This document shows positions 1 through 7,140 of a stretch of DNA of 64,000 bases, one piece after another (within the stretch, counting starts at the first letter, position 1; each line of letters starts with the position of its first letter). The DNA is from Bacteroidota bacterium (GTDB lineage: Bacteria > Bacteroidota > Bacteroidia > Bacteroidales > Lentimicrobiaceae). The notes under the pieces were generated by a model. The model did no database searches. It saw only the letters and a program-made list of their open reading frames with translations, and was not told the origin of the DNA. Both the position numbers and the translations under genes were made by a program. Where the stretch lies: NCBI GenBank assembly GCA_009773515.1, contig WSXX01000013.1, forward strand, positions 62,001-126,000, written 5' to 3'.

Positions 1-562
1 AACTTCCCATCACAATGGCAATTTGCGGAATCCCTTCAGCCGACATACGCGCCTGATTGAAGAAGAACCGCCCAAAATCATATTTATCCGGAAAAACCTT
101 TGACTGTTCCGGAAGAAAAACGCCGCCCGAATCCACCATATACACGCAGGGTAGGTGGTTTTCCATGGCAATTTCCTGAGCCCGGACGTGTTTTTTTATG
201 GTTTCCTGCACATAAGTTCCCCCTTTAATGGTGGCATCGTTGGCCACGATCATGGTTTCGCGGCCATGAACTACACCAATGCCGGTAATGATTCCGGCAG
301 ATGGAAACTCATTGTTGTGAATGCCGTTGGCCGCCATGGCTGAGAGTTCCAGAAATGGCGTATTCGGATCAACCAGCAGATCGATGCGTTCGCGGGCCAG
401 CAGTTTGCCTCGTTCTTTATGTTTTTTAACAGCTTGCTCAGGCGCACCGTTTATGGTATCGGCCATGCGCTGCCTGTATTGCCCCAGCAGTTGCTGGTAG
501 GCTTCAAAATTTGAACGGAATTCCGCCGATTTTGTGTCAATTTTAGATTCTATCCTGTACAA
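1..562 (-). CDS. Acyl-CoA carboxylase carboxyltransferase (methylcrotonyl-CoA carboxylase beta-like), partial
   Basis: The minus strand reads open from about 660 to the window edge and is absent from the ORF track because it has no stop inside the window. The peptide includes KERGKLLARERIDLL, MVDSGGVFLPEQ and QARMSAEGIPQIAIVMGS, which match the N-terminal carboxyltransferase domain of biotin-dependent acyl-CoA carboxylases, closest to the methylcrotonyl/geranyl-CoA beta type (VDSGG oxyanion loop, FxNQAxMS segment). The family transfers carboxylate from carboxybiotin to an acyl-CoA; in leucine degradation the substrate is 3-methylcrotonyl-CoA. The C-terminal half lies outside the window. There is no ATG before the conserved start of the domain. 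I chose the TTG just before YRIESKIDT because family members usually begin near there; the first in-frame ATG (464-466) would remove conserved residues. It is separate from mmdA at 8046. Confidence 0.82.
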   Translation of the reverse strand, partial: MYRIESKIDTKSAEFRSNFEAYQQLLGQYRQRMADTINGAPEQAVKKHKERGKLLARERIDLLVDPNTPFLELSAMAANGIHNNEFPSAGIITGIGVVHGRETMIVANDATIKGGTYVQETIKKHVRAQEIAMENHLPCVYMVDSGGVFLPEQSKVFPDKYDFGRFFFNQARMSAEGIPQIAIVMGS

Positions 563-808
563 AGCTGGGAGGGTTTTTGTGATTTCCTGATAACTGATTG
601 CTAAAATAGGGAATTTAAGCTTCAAAGCATTAAACACCACGAATTTTGCGTTGTTCAGGTTTGCTTCTTGAAAATATGGAAATCAGAAACCGCTAATGAT
701 CATTTTTCTATTTATGGAGATGCTAGAAAAGAGGAATTCAGGGAAATATTAAATAATCTAAAGATCGATAATTGGATACGTTATGTTAACAAGGAATCAA
801 TCAATTGA
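563..808 (+). other. Mostly non-coding gap with a possible orphan gene tail on the plus strand
   Basis: Between the carboxyltransferase start and the HEPN stop there is no complete gene. On the plus strand one frame stays open from about 605 to a TGA at 806-808. Its last 40 or so codons have protein-like composition (GDARKEEFREILNNLKIDNW) and run into the 3' end of the HEPN gene on the other strand. There is no start codon or recognisable domain, so it may be the tail of a decayed gene or chance. The minus strand upstream of the carboxyltransferase shows no clear -7 box. Confidence 0.2.
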
Positions 809-1173
809 ATAAACTTTCTGGCTTCAGGTATGAGGATATTGAGTTGAGATTCATCAAACTCAATAAAATCAGCGTAATCACCTTTTTGACGTAAAGCAAA
901 AAGATCTGAATAAAAAGCGCCCCATCTTTTATCAATAATTCCTGTTACAATAAACATTAAACCAAATTGTGTTTTTACGCCGGAATGGGTGCGGGTTTTT
1001 ATACTTTGTTTTGAAAGTAAAGCTAGAACAGCGTAAAAGCATGCGTAATATACCCGGTTCATTGATGAATTCCAACTTCCTTCATGTGAAAGAATTTCTG
1101 CATCGCGAAGAGTCTCCCTGGCTTTATTAAGTCGGTAACGAATATATTCTTTTTCATTAAAAACACTAGTCAT
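781..1173 (-). CDS. HEPN-domain protein, putative toxin of an MNT/HEPN module
   Basis: A 130-residue, mostly helical protein of the HEPN (higher eukaryote and prokaryote nucleotide-binding) class. Visible family marks are the N-terminal NEKEYIRYRLNKARETLRDAE helix, SSMNRVYYACFYAVLALL, the RTHSGVKTQF segment near residue 61 (R/H pair expected of HEPN RNases) and LRQKGDY near residue 95. In characterised MNT/HEPN pairs the HEPN partner is an RNase toxin and the nucleotidyltransferase neutralises it by adding AMP to a tyrosine; LRQKGDY supplies a candidate tyrosine. The gene starts inside the stop codon of the upstream MNT gene (ATGA overlap at 1170-1173), the usual translational coupling of these pairs. 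Toxicity and modification are inferred from the family. Confidence 0.8.
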   Translation of the reverse strand: MTSVFNEKEYIRYRLNKARETLRDAEILSHEGSWNSSMNRVYYACFYAVLALLSKQSIKTRTHSGVKTQFGLMFIVTGIIDKRWGAFYSDLFALRQKGDYADFIEFDESQLNILIPEARKFIQLIDSLLT

Positions 1174-1487
1174 ACTGCAATACCTTCGTTAACAACATTC
1201 TGGTAAAAGTCGGTAACTTTAAATATGGCATTCCACTCAATCCTGTTAAAAACAAAAACTGAAAACGCCTCTCCCAGACTAAGCTCAAGGTCATAAAGAT
1301 GATGCCTGAATGTTCTTTCCCGTTCAAAAGTAGCTTCATCATCAATCAGAATCAGGATATCCCAGTCGGAATCTGTTTGCTCATCACCGCGTGCACGACT
1401 TCCATACAGGATAATTTCAGCCTGCGGATCAATCTGATTGACACTGTCCCTGATCAGATTCAGTATTTTCTTTGTTGATTCTTTCAC
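1170..1487 (-). CDS. MNT-domain nucleotidyltransferase, putative antitoxin
   Basis: A 105-residue minimal nucleotidyltransferase. GSRARG at residues 29-34 followed ten residues later by the D-x-D pair (DWD, 41-43) is the catalytic signature of the polymerase-beta-like fold. The gene lies directly before and overlaps the HEPN gene, so it is the likely antitoxin that AMPylates its partner. The chosen start is GTG at 1485-1487. A -7-type box, TATCTTTG, ends only 4 nt upstream of this GTG, so the mRNA may have almost no leader; an internal start is possible but would shorten the first helix of the fold. A second MNT gene is present at 44674. Confidence 0.82.
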   Translation of the reverse strand: MKESTKKILNLIRDSVNQIDPQAEIILYGSRARGDEQTDSDWDILILIDDEATFERERTFRHHLYDLELSLGEAFSVFVFNRIEWNAIFKVTDFYQNVVNEGIAV

Positions 1488-1491
1488 AAAA

Positions 1492-1499
1492 CAAAGATA
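1492..1499 (-). promoter_or_regulatory. Bacteroidota -7 box (TATCTTTG) for the MNT/HEPN pair
   Basis: Minus-strand TATCTTTG matches the TAnnTTTG consensus and lies in the 21-nt gap between the MBL gene stop and the MNT start. It suggests the toxin-antitoxin pair has its own promoter with transcription starting at or near the GTG. No TTG -33 element is visible at the expected distance. Confidence 0.4.
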
Positions 1500-1508
1500 A
1501 GTAAAAAA

Positions 1509-2360
1509 TCAGGATTGTGACTTAAGGTCCTTAGTCTTGAACGCCTTATCCACCTTAATCCCCTTCTCCGTCCTCACCAACGTGCAGCATTCGGTGTAAA
1601 AGTCATGTTCAAAGAACAACACATAGCCTTTGTCCACCGCTTCATCCAGAAAGAGTTCTTTTTCATCAAGTGTGATCAGCGGGCGGGTGTCGTAACTCAT
1701 TACCCATGGCAGGGGAAGGTGGGCGGCGGTGGGCAGCAAATCACTGGTAAACACAATGGTTTTGTCCTTGTATTTGACAAAAGGAATGGCCTGTCCATCG
1801 GTATGTCCGTTGTAAAACCGGACTTCAATGCCAGGGAAAAGTTCACCGGGGTAGTCAAAGAGTTTTAAGCGACCGCTTTCTTCAATGGGTTTTATGTTTT
1901 CTATGAGAAATGAAGCACTTTCGCGGCGGTTCGCATGCATGGCCCATTCCCACTGTGCTGTGCTTATCCAGTAAGTGGCATTTGGAAAAACAGTCTCAAA
2001 CCCGCTGCGGTCGGCATTATATTTTACACTTCCCCCGGCATGATCGAAGTGCAGGTGGGTGAGAAACATATCGGTGATGTCTTTGGGCGCATAACCAACT
2101 GCAGCCAGAGATTTTACCAGGGTATCTTCACCATTGAGATGGAAATGGCTGAAAAACTTTTCACTTTGTTTGTCGCCTATGCCGTTGTTAATCAATATTC
2201 TGCGATCTCCATCCACCATCAGCAGGCAGCGCATGCTCAGGTTAATCATGTTGTTTTCGTCTGATGGATAGTGTTTGCTCCAAAGCGATTTGGGGACTAC
2301 CCCAAACATGGCACCGCCGTCGAGTTTAAAATTTCCGGTAGGAATGGCAAAAAGTTGCAT
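1509..2360 (-). CDS. MBL-fold metallo-hydrolase
   Basis: A 283-residue metallo-beta-lactamase-fold hydrolase. The zinc motif HLHFDH at residues 102-107 (HxHxDH) is intact, and later ligands are visible as NGHTDGQ, TSDLLP and FEHDF. Size and layout resemble the quorum-quenching lactonase/AttM-like subgroup, but related enzymes act on many esters and thioesters, so the substrate is not assigned. There is no signal peptide, so it is probably cytoplasmic. It lies 21 nt upstream of the MNT/HEPN pair in the same direction, with an independent promoter likely between them. Confidence 0.85.
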   Translation of the reverse strand: MQLFAIPTGNFKLDGGAMFGVVPKSLWSKHYPSDENNMINLSMRCLLMVDGDRRILINNGIGDKQSEKFFSHFHLNGEDTLVKSLAAVGYAPKDITDMFLTHLHFDHAGGSVKYNADRSGFETVFPNATYWISTAQWEWAMHANRRESASFLIENIKPIEESGRLKLFDYPGELFPGIEVRFYNGHTDGQAIPFVKYKDKTIVFTSDLLPTAAHLPLPWVMSYDTRPLITLDEKELFLDEAVDKGYVLFFEHDFYTECCTLVRTEKGIKVDKAFKTKDLKSQS

Positions 2361-2713
2361 AAAATGAATAATTTAGCTGGTAAACAAAGTGAAGGGCGAT
2401 TTTGTTGGAATAGAAGCCAATATGGAGTTCACGCAAAGGCGCAATGACGCAAAGAATTTGATTAAATTTGAGAATGATAATCATTCGACTCCTACCAATG
2501 ACAGATTGTCCGTTTTATCCTTCGACTCCGCTCAGGAGGACATCGTATAGAATTGATAATTAGTGCATTAAGATGATAAAGTGTACACTATAAACGAATG
2601 TCACACTGAGCGGAGTCGAAGTGTTTAAACGCTTGAGCTACCTGTCATCTCTGGATTATGCTCAAACTTTATTCGTTTAATCCATTTATTAAAGTGTTTT
2701 TAAAACCAGATCC
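2361..2713. other. 353-nt intergenic region holding repeats
   Basis: No gene is visible. It contains a short direct repeat of the type acgcaaaggcgcaatgacgcaaag (2431-2454), common between Bacteroidota genes, and a composite palindromic repeat (2482-2666, listed separately). A promoter for the plus-strand gene at 2714 was not recognised. Confidence 0.6.
2482..2666 (-). repeat. Composite palindromic intergenic repeat, copy A
   Basis: Arms CTTCGACTCCGCTCAG (2520-2535) and CTGAGCGGAGTCGAAG (2606-2621) are exact reverse complements. Read on the minus strand the whole unit (GAGATGACAGG, then AACACTTCGACTCCGCTCAGTGTGACATTCG, TTAATGCAC, ATACGATGTCCTCCTGAG, and a GTCGAAGGA-plus-ACAATCTGTCATTGGTA tail) is shared with the repeat island at 57343-57640. 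It is therefore a dispersed family and not a local terminator. Confidence 0.8.
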
Positions 2714-3817
2714 ATGAAAAAGATAGTCTCAGCATTCTTAGTAATTGTTTTTTGTTTGCAGTTGTCTGCACAACAATATTTTGATAACCCTGAAGCCAAT
2801 GGAAAACCCGTTCTTGTGCTGATGAACCCCACGGTTAATAACCTGAAAACGGTGTTTTACCTGATTGACAACGGCATTTTCCAGCTGCCTGAGGATTATC
2901 AACTTGTTGGATTTTATCATACTGCACAAAAGTACGATTTTGGCCAATCAGCCGAATTTATCAGTGAAACAGGACGCAAAGGCGTTTTCTTACAATCCTG
3001 CAGCAATTTGCCGGGGCTTCAGCTTTACGGAGAAAATCCATGCAGTGATGATTTCAGAAAGGTTTTCTCCAACTCGAATGGCGTGATCTTTTTCGGTGGT
3101 CCGGATATTCCTCCGACTATTTATGGAGAGGAGACCAACCTGCTGACAGAAATCACCGATTACCACCGCCATACTTTTGAGGCTTCTTTTCTGTTTCATT
3201 TGCTGGGCGGTTATCAGGATGATAAATATATTCCACTTCTTGAGCAGAAACCCGATTACTTAATTTTTGGAATATGCCTGGGTATGCAAACCCTGAATGT
3301 TGCAACCGGCGGCACTTTGATTCAGGATATTCCTACAGAAGTTTACGGTCAGAAATCGCTGGAAAAGGTTTTGGCTGCTGATTCAGATGCCCGTCATCGC
3401 AATTATTTCACAAACTATGGAACTGATGACGATTTGATCTGGGGCAGTTTTCACCGCATAAATATGTTAATGCCTGAAAGAATGCAGGTGTTTATGACAG
3501 ATTCTGACCCGAATCCTTATGTGCTAAGCAGTCACCATCAGGCAGCTGGCCGAATTGGGAAAGGACTATTGATAGCTGCCGGCAGCATGGATGGAAAAGT
3601 AGTTGAAGCACTGGTTCATGGAAAATATCCCAATGTTGTTGGATTTCAGTTTCATCCCGAGCCTTCAGTTCTTTATAAACCCGAAGAGAAGCTGAAATCT
3701 GATCCGGGTATGCGGGAAGAAAAGTCATTTATTGATCTTTACCCTGGAGCAACAGGCGAGAATTTTAACAGAAATTTATGGAAATGGGCTGCCGGTGTGC
3801 TGAAGCAGGCAAAGTAA
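2714..3817 (+). CDS. Secreted class I glutamine amidotransferase-like peptidase (C26 family)
   Basis: A 367-residue protein starting with a signal peptide (MKKIVSAFLVIVFCLQLSAQ). The nucleophile elbow FGICLGMQ places Cys188 in a GxCxG motif, and FQFHPEPS gives the H314-x-E316 pair, so the Cys-His-Glu triad of class I amidotransferases is complete. It resembles gamma-glutamyl hydrolase / gamma-glutamyl-GABA hydrolase (PuuD-like) enzymes of peptidase family C26. Export suggests periplasmic hydrolysis of gamma-glutamyl or other isopeptide bonds; the substrate is unknown. It stands alone and is followed by a good terminator. Confidence 0.8.
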   Translation: MKKIVSAFLVIVFCLQLSAQQYFDNPEANGKPVLVLMNPTVNNLKTVFYLIDNGIFQLPEDYQLVGFYHTAQKYDFGQSAEFISETGRKGVFLQSCSNLPGLQLYGENPCSDDFRKVFSNSNGVIFFGGPDIPPTIYGEETNLLTEITDYHRHTFEASFLFHLLGGYQDDKYIPLLEQKPDYLIFGICLGMQTLNVATGGTLIQDIPTEVYGQKSLEKVLAADSDARHRNYFTNYGTDDDLIWGSFHRINMLMPERMQVFMTDSDPNPYVLSSHHQAAGRIGKGLLIAAGSMDGKVVEALVHGKYPNVVGFQFHPEPSVLYKPEEKLKSDPGMREEKSFIDLYPGATGENFNRNLWKWAAGVLKQAK

Positions 3818-3837
3818 TTATCCTATGCAAGACTAAC

Positions 3838-3874
3838 AAAAACCCCAGCAACCATTGTGGCTACAGGGGTTTTT
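3838..3874 (+). terminator. Rho-independent terminator after the C26 gene
   Basis: AAAAACCCC and GGGGTTTTT form a stem around a loop containing AGC...GCT and CCA...TGG pairs, followed by a T run. It begins 21 nt after the C26 stop. The A-rich left arm could also make it work for the opposite strand. Confidence 0.75.
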
Positions 3875-3947
3875 ACTAAGGACGAATATCAAATTAACAT
3901 CCTCAAATAATGCGCATTGTATATCCCCCTCTTCTCCCCCTTTTGTG

Positions 3948-3963
3948 CTTCGACTCCGCTCAG
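3948..3963. repeat. Single arm of the CTTCGACTCCGCTCAG repeat
   Basis: One exact copy of the 16-nt core, followed by catgacagg, without the complementary arm. It lies in the 268-nt gap between the C26 terminator and the small heat-shock gene, which otherwise shows nothing recognisable. Confidence 0.7.
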
Positions 3964-4085
3964 CATGACAGGGGGACGATTACTTCGTTCTTTTTAGACA
4001 CATTAGTTTGCAGAAAGTCCAGTTAGATGGGGTGCTCAAGAGGGGAAGTCATTCGACAGTTTCACCAACTATGAAATCAGGAAAA

Positions 4086-4520
4086 TTAATGAATTTCAAT
4101 CTGCTTGGCTGGTTTTATCTTAGCTTCCTCTTTTTTGGGAATTGAAATGCTAAGCACACCGTTGCTGTGATTTGCCGAGATTTTATCGGCTTCAACTGTT
4201 TGCGGCAGACTAAAAGAGCGGCGGAATGAAGTGTAACTGAACTCACGGCGCATATAACGCTCATCTTTCTCTTCTTGCTTTTCTTCCTTCTCCGATGAGA
4301 TGGTCAGCACATTGTTGTCGAGATTGATTTTGAAATCGTCCTTTTGAAGTCCGGGAGCAGCAACTTCGATGCGGAAATCATTTTTGCCTTCTACGATGTT
4401 TACTGAAGGCATATTGATTCCAGTCTGAAATTCGAAAATGTTGGGAAGAAAATCCCTTCCAAAGAACTCATCCACGATGCTCGGGAAAAAGGTTCTGTCT
4501 TTTTTTAAGATCGGTAACAT
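4086..4520 (-). CDS. Small heat-shock protein, Hsp20/alpha-crystallin family
   Basis: A 144-residue chaperone of normal family length. The alpha-crystallin domain spans roughly residues 35-135. VNIVEGKNDFRIEVAAPGL starts it, NNVLTISSEK follows, and NGVLSISIPKK is the conserved G-V-L segment near the end. A short tail containing IKPAKQIEIH supplies an I-x-I-like motif that docks between dimers in this family. It holds unfolding proteins in an ATP-independent way. It has an unusually strong ribosome-binding site for this genome, compatible with high induced expression. It is not obviously in an operon with udk (169 nt upstream). Confidence 0.92.
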   Translation of the reverse strand: MLPILKKDRTFFPSIVDEFFGRDFLPNIFEFQTGINMPSVNIVEGKNDFRIEVAAPGLQKDDFKINLDNNVLTISSEKEEKQEEKDERYMRREFSYTSFRRSFSLPQTVEADKISANHSNGVLSISIPKKEEAKIKPAKQIEIH

Positions 4521-4527
4521 GGTTTTG

Positions 4528-4536
4528 TCCTCCTTT
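4528..4536 (-). promoter_or_regulatory. Strong Shine-Dalgarno site (AAAGGAGGA) of the Hsp20 gene
   Basis: The mRNA reads AAAGGAGGA 7 nt before the ATG. Most genes here lack any such site, as expected in Bacteroidota, so this decides the start and hints at strong translation. Confidence 0.6.
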
Positions 4537-4688
4537 ATTTTGAGTTAAACATCCGTTTTGAATGAATGTGTTCAAATTTTATGCCGGGAGGAAAAGCAAT
4601 GGGATCATCGCCAAAAAAATGACAAAACGACACTTTTTTAGAAAAAATGACAGCAGAAAATAAGACAAAATGTCTGATCCTTAAGGTA

Positions 4689-5300
4689 TTACCCTTTCAG
4701 GCTCATTTTTATGCGGGAAGTTAATATATCTATCGCCACATGATTGGCGCCGCCCTGAGGAACAATAATGTCGGCGTAGCGTTTGGTGGGTTCAATAAAT
4801 TGCAGGTGCATTGGTTTTACGTATTTATCGTAATGATCGAGAACCTGGGTAAAAGATCTTCCGCGTTCTTCAATATCGCGGCGGATAATGCGCATCAGTC
4901 TGTCATCGGCATCGGCATCCACAAAAACCTTTATGTCCATTCTTTCACGGAGCCGTGGATTGGACATAATCAGAATGCCTTCAACAATAATAACTTCACG
5001 GGGCTGAACCGGAATGGTTTCTTTCGACCGGGCACAGGTAAGGTAGCTGTAAACCGGCATGCCGATGGTTTCACCTTCCTTAAGCATATCCAAATGCTTG
5101 ATAAGCAAGTTAAACTCAATGGAAGACGGGTGGTCAAAGTTAATCTTTGCCCTGTCTTCGGGACTCAGATGCCCGTTGTCCTTGTAATAGGAATCCTGCG
5201 GGAGAATAGAAACCGAGTCCTTCGGCAGTTTTTTGATGATTTGTTTTACAACGGTTGATTTTCCGCAACCGGATCCTCCGGCAATTCCTATGATCAGCAT
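4689..5300 (-). CDS. udk: Uridine kinase
   Basis: About 203 residues. The P-loop GIAGGSGCGKST lies at the very N-terminus, followed by the uridine-binding LPQDSYY segment, NFDHPSSIEF and IVEGILI, then DADADDRLMRRI-like residues and RGRSFTQVLDHYDKYVKPMH, all hallmarks of Udk. It phosphorylates uridine or cytidine to UMP or CMP with ATP or GTP in pyrimidine salvage. The ORF-track start is a TTG two codons upstream; I prefer ATG at 5298-5300, which gives MLIIGIAGGSG. It lies 171 nt after oadB on the same strand but a terminator hairpin separates them. Confidence 0.93.
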   Translation of the reverse strand: MLIIGIAGGSGCGKSTVVKQIIKKLPKDSVSILPQDSYYKDNGHLSPEDRAKINFDHPSSIEFNLLIKHLDMLKEGETIGMPVYSYLTCARSKETIPVQPREVIIVEGILIMSNPRLRERMDIKVFVDADADDRLMRIIRRDIEERGRSFTQVLDHYDKYVKPMHLQFIEPTKRYADIIVPQGGANHVAIDILTSRIKMSLKG

Positions 5301-5409
5301 GAGCAATGATTGAACGATGAATAAACAGTTTTCACTTTAAAAAAAGGTCAGCAACCAACACAATAAAAAGGGTAATGAGGCAGGATCAGAACAAAAAAGT
5401 GAAAAATGA

Positions 5410-5439
5410 AAGCCGGAACTTTTCGATGTGTTCCGGCTT
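5410..5439 (-). terminator. Hairpin downstream of oadB, likely operon terminator
   Basis: AAGCCGGAAC and GTTCCGGCTT are perfect 10-nt arms around a 10-nt loop, 33 nt after the oadB stop. On the minus strand it is followed by a T-rich stretch (TTTCATTTTTC). It would end the decarboxylase operon before udk. Confidence 0.7.
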
Positions 5440-5471
5440 CAAAAGTATGAAAACTTGGTCGTAACAAAAAG

Positions 5472-6635
5472 TTAAGCAAGAAATCCCAACATAATACCGG
5501 CGGCAACTGCACTTCCGATAACCCCTGCAACATTGGGTCCCATGGCATGCATAAGCAAGTGGTTTGTTTTGTCGTATTCCAATCCAACAAACTGTGAAAC
5601 GCGTGCACTATCGGGAACAGCCGAAACGCCTGAGTTACCGATGAGTGGATTGATTTTATTTCCTTCTTTCAAAAATATATTGAAGAATTTTACAAACAAT
5701 ACCCCGGCTGTGGTTGCAATTACAAAAGAAGCAGCTCCCAAAGCAAAAATCCCAACTGATTTTGCAGTAAGGAAAGTTGTAGCCTGAGTAGATGCACCAA
5801 CGGTTAAACCGATCAAAATTGTAACTATATCAATCATAGGTCCTTTTGCAGTATCGGCCAGACGTTTGGTTACACCACTCTCTTTCAGCAAGTTGCCAAA
5901 GAAAAGCATTCCAAGCAATGGAAGTCCCGAGGGAACGATAAAAGTGGTGAGTAACATACCGATAATAGGGAAAAGTACTTTCTCGGTTTTTGAAACACTA
6001 CGTGGTGGTTTCATGCGGATAACCCTTTCGCGGCTGCTGGTGAGTAGTCGCATAATGGGTGGTTGAATTACCGGTACCAGTGCCATGTATGAATAGGCTG
6101 AAATAGCAATAGCACCCATAAGTTCCGGGGCAAGTTTTGAGGAAAGGAAAATAGCGGTTGGGCCATCGGCACCTCCGATAATTGCAATAGCACCTGCTTC
6201 GGATGGGGAGAAGCCAAGCAACAAAGCAATGGCATAAGCACCGAAAATTCCGAATTGTGCTGCAGCACCAATCAGCATAAGCTTTGGATTGGAGATAAGC
6301 GCCGAAAAATCAGTCATTGCACCAATTCCAAGAAAAATGAGAGGAGGATAAATACCTTGAAGCACCCCGAAATACAAGTAATTCAGAACACTGCCGGTTT
6401 CATATATCCCAATCTGAAGTCCTGGCACAAAAGCAACATTCCCTATCAGAATACCAAATCCGATAGGAATCAGCAAGAGGGGTTCATACTCTTTTGCGAT
6501 GGCGAGATAGATAAATAACAAGCCGATACAGATCATTATAATATGCCCTGCCGTAATGTTGGCGAAAGCCGTATAGGTGAAAAACTCATTGAGATGTTCA
6601 ACTACGAAACTCAGAAAACTACCCGATTGTTCCAT
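5472..6635 (-). CDS. oadB: Sodium-translocating decarboxylase beta subunit (OadB/MmdB family)
   Basis: A 387-residue integral membrane protein with about nine or more hydrophobic segments. GGADGPTAIFLSS is the conserved region of the beta subunit, including the aspartate required for Na+ movement; PPLIFLGIGAMTDF, RVIRMKPPRSVSKTEK, IGNSGVSAVPDSARV and HAMGPNVAGVIGSAVAAG are further family blocks. The subunit decarboxylates carboxybiotin and couples it to Na+ export. It is the last gene of the mce-mmdA-oadG-BCCP-oadB operon, 3 nt after the biotin carrier gene. Family members serve oxaloacetate, methylmalonyl-CoA, malonate or glutaconyl-CoA; the neighbours point to methylmalonyl-CoA. Confidence 0.93.
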   Translation of the reverse strand: MEQSGSFLSFVVEHLNEFFTYTAFANITAGHIIMICIGLLFIYLAIAKEYEPLLLIPIGFGILIGNVAFVPGLQIGIYETGSVLNYLYFGVLQGIYPPLIFLGIGAMTDFSALISNPKLMLIGAAAQFGIFGAYAIALLLGFSPSEAGAIAIIGGADGPTAIFLSSKLAPELMGAIAISAYSYMALVPVIQPPIMRLLTSSRERVIRMKPPRSVSKTEKVLFPIIGMLLTTFIVPSGLPLLGMLFFGNLLKESGVTKRLADTAKGPMIDIVTILIGLTVGASTQATTFLTAKSVGIFALGAASFVIATTAGVLFVKFFNIFLKEGNKINPLIGNSGVSAVPDSARVSQFVGLEYDKTNHLLMHAMGPNVAGVIGSAVAAGIMLGFLA

Positions 6636-6638
6636 ACA

Positions 6639-7082
6639 TTAATCTCCTATCACAATAAGTACATCACCTTCCATAACTGAATCGCCACGGTGTACTTTCA
6701 GCGATGTAACTTTGCCTTCTTTATCGGCAGTGATATTGTTCTCCATTTTCATTGCTTCAAGGGTTATCAATTTCTGACCTACCTTAATTGCATCGCCTTC
6801 TTTTACATGAATTTCGAGTATGGTTCCAGGCAGTGGTGACTTAATACTTCCCGTACCTTTTGGTCCTGACGGACTTGAAGTTTTTGCAATGCTTGGCGCG
6901 GAATCGGTTGATGGAACGCTTACTGACCTGACCAGTTTCGGGGTTTTGCTGGTTTGCATCGCCTTATCCACTTCTACTTTAAAAGTGGTTCCGTTAACTT
7001 CTACTTCGGCCATATTGTCTTCAATACTCTGGATATCTACCTCGTAGATATTGCCGTTTATTGTGAATTTAAATTTCTTCAT
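6639..7082 (-). CDS. Biotin carboxyl carrier subunit of the decarboxylase
   Basis: A 147-residue biotinyl protein. The N-terminal 60 residues form a small beta domain (FTINGNIYEVDIQ, typical of MmdC/AccB-like carriers), a Ser/Pro/Lys-rich hinge runs from about 50 to 80, and the C-terminal biotinyl domain carries LEAMKMENNI with the biotinylated lysine in the A-M-K-M motif. It shuttles carboxybiotin from the transferase (mmdA product) to OadB. The gene is 3 nt from oadB and 58 nt after the gamma-subunit gene, within one operon. Confidence 0.92.
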   Translation of the reverse strand: MKKFKFTINGNIYEVDIQSIEDNMAEVEVNGTTFKVEVDKAMQTSKTPKLVRSVSVPSTDSAPSIAKTSSPSGPKGTGSIKSPLPGTILEIHVKEGDAIKVGQKLITLEAMKMENNITADKEGKVTSLKVHRGDSVMEGDVLIVIGD

Positions 7083-7140
7083 TCTTTTGTTGATTTAAAT
7101 CATTTTTAGGACTGTTTTTATCCTGATCTTTTACTGATGG

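Noticed and set aside
4740-5258. 172-residue plus-strand ORF
   Set aside because: Antisense shadow of udk.
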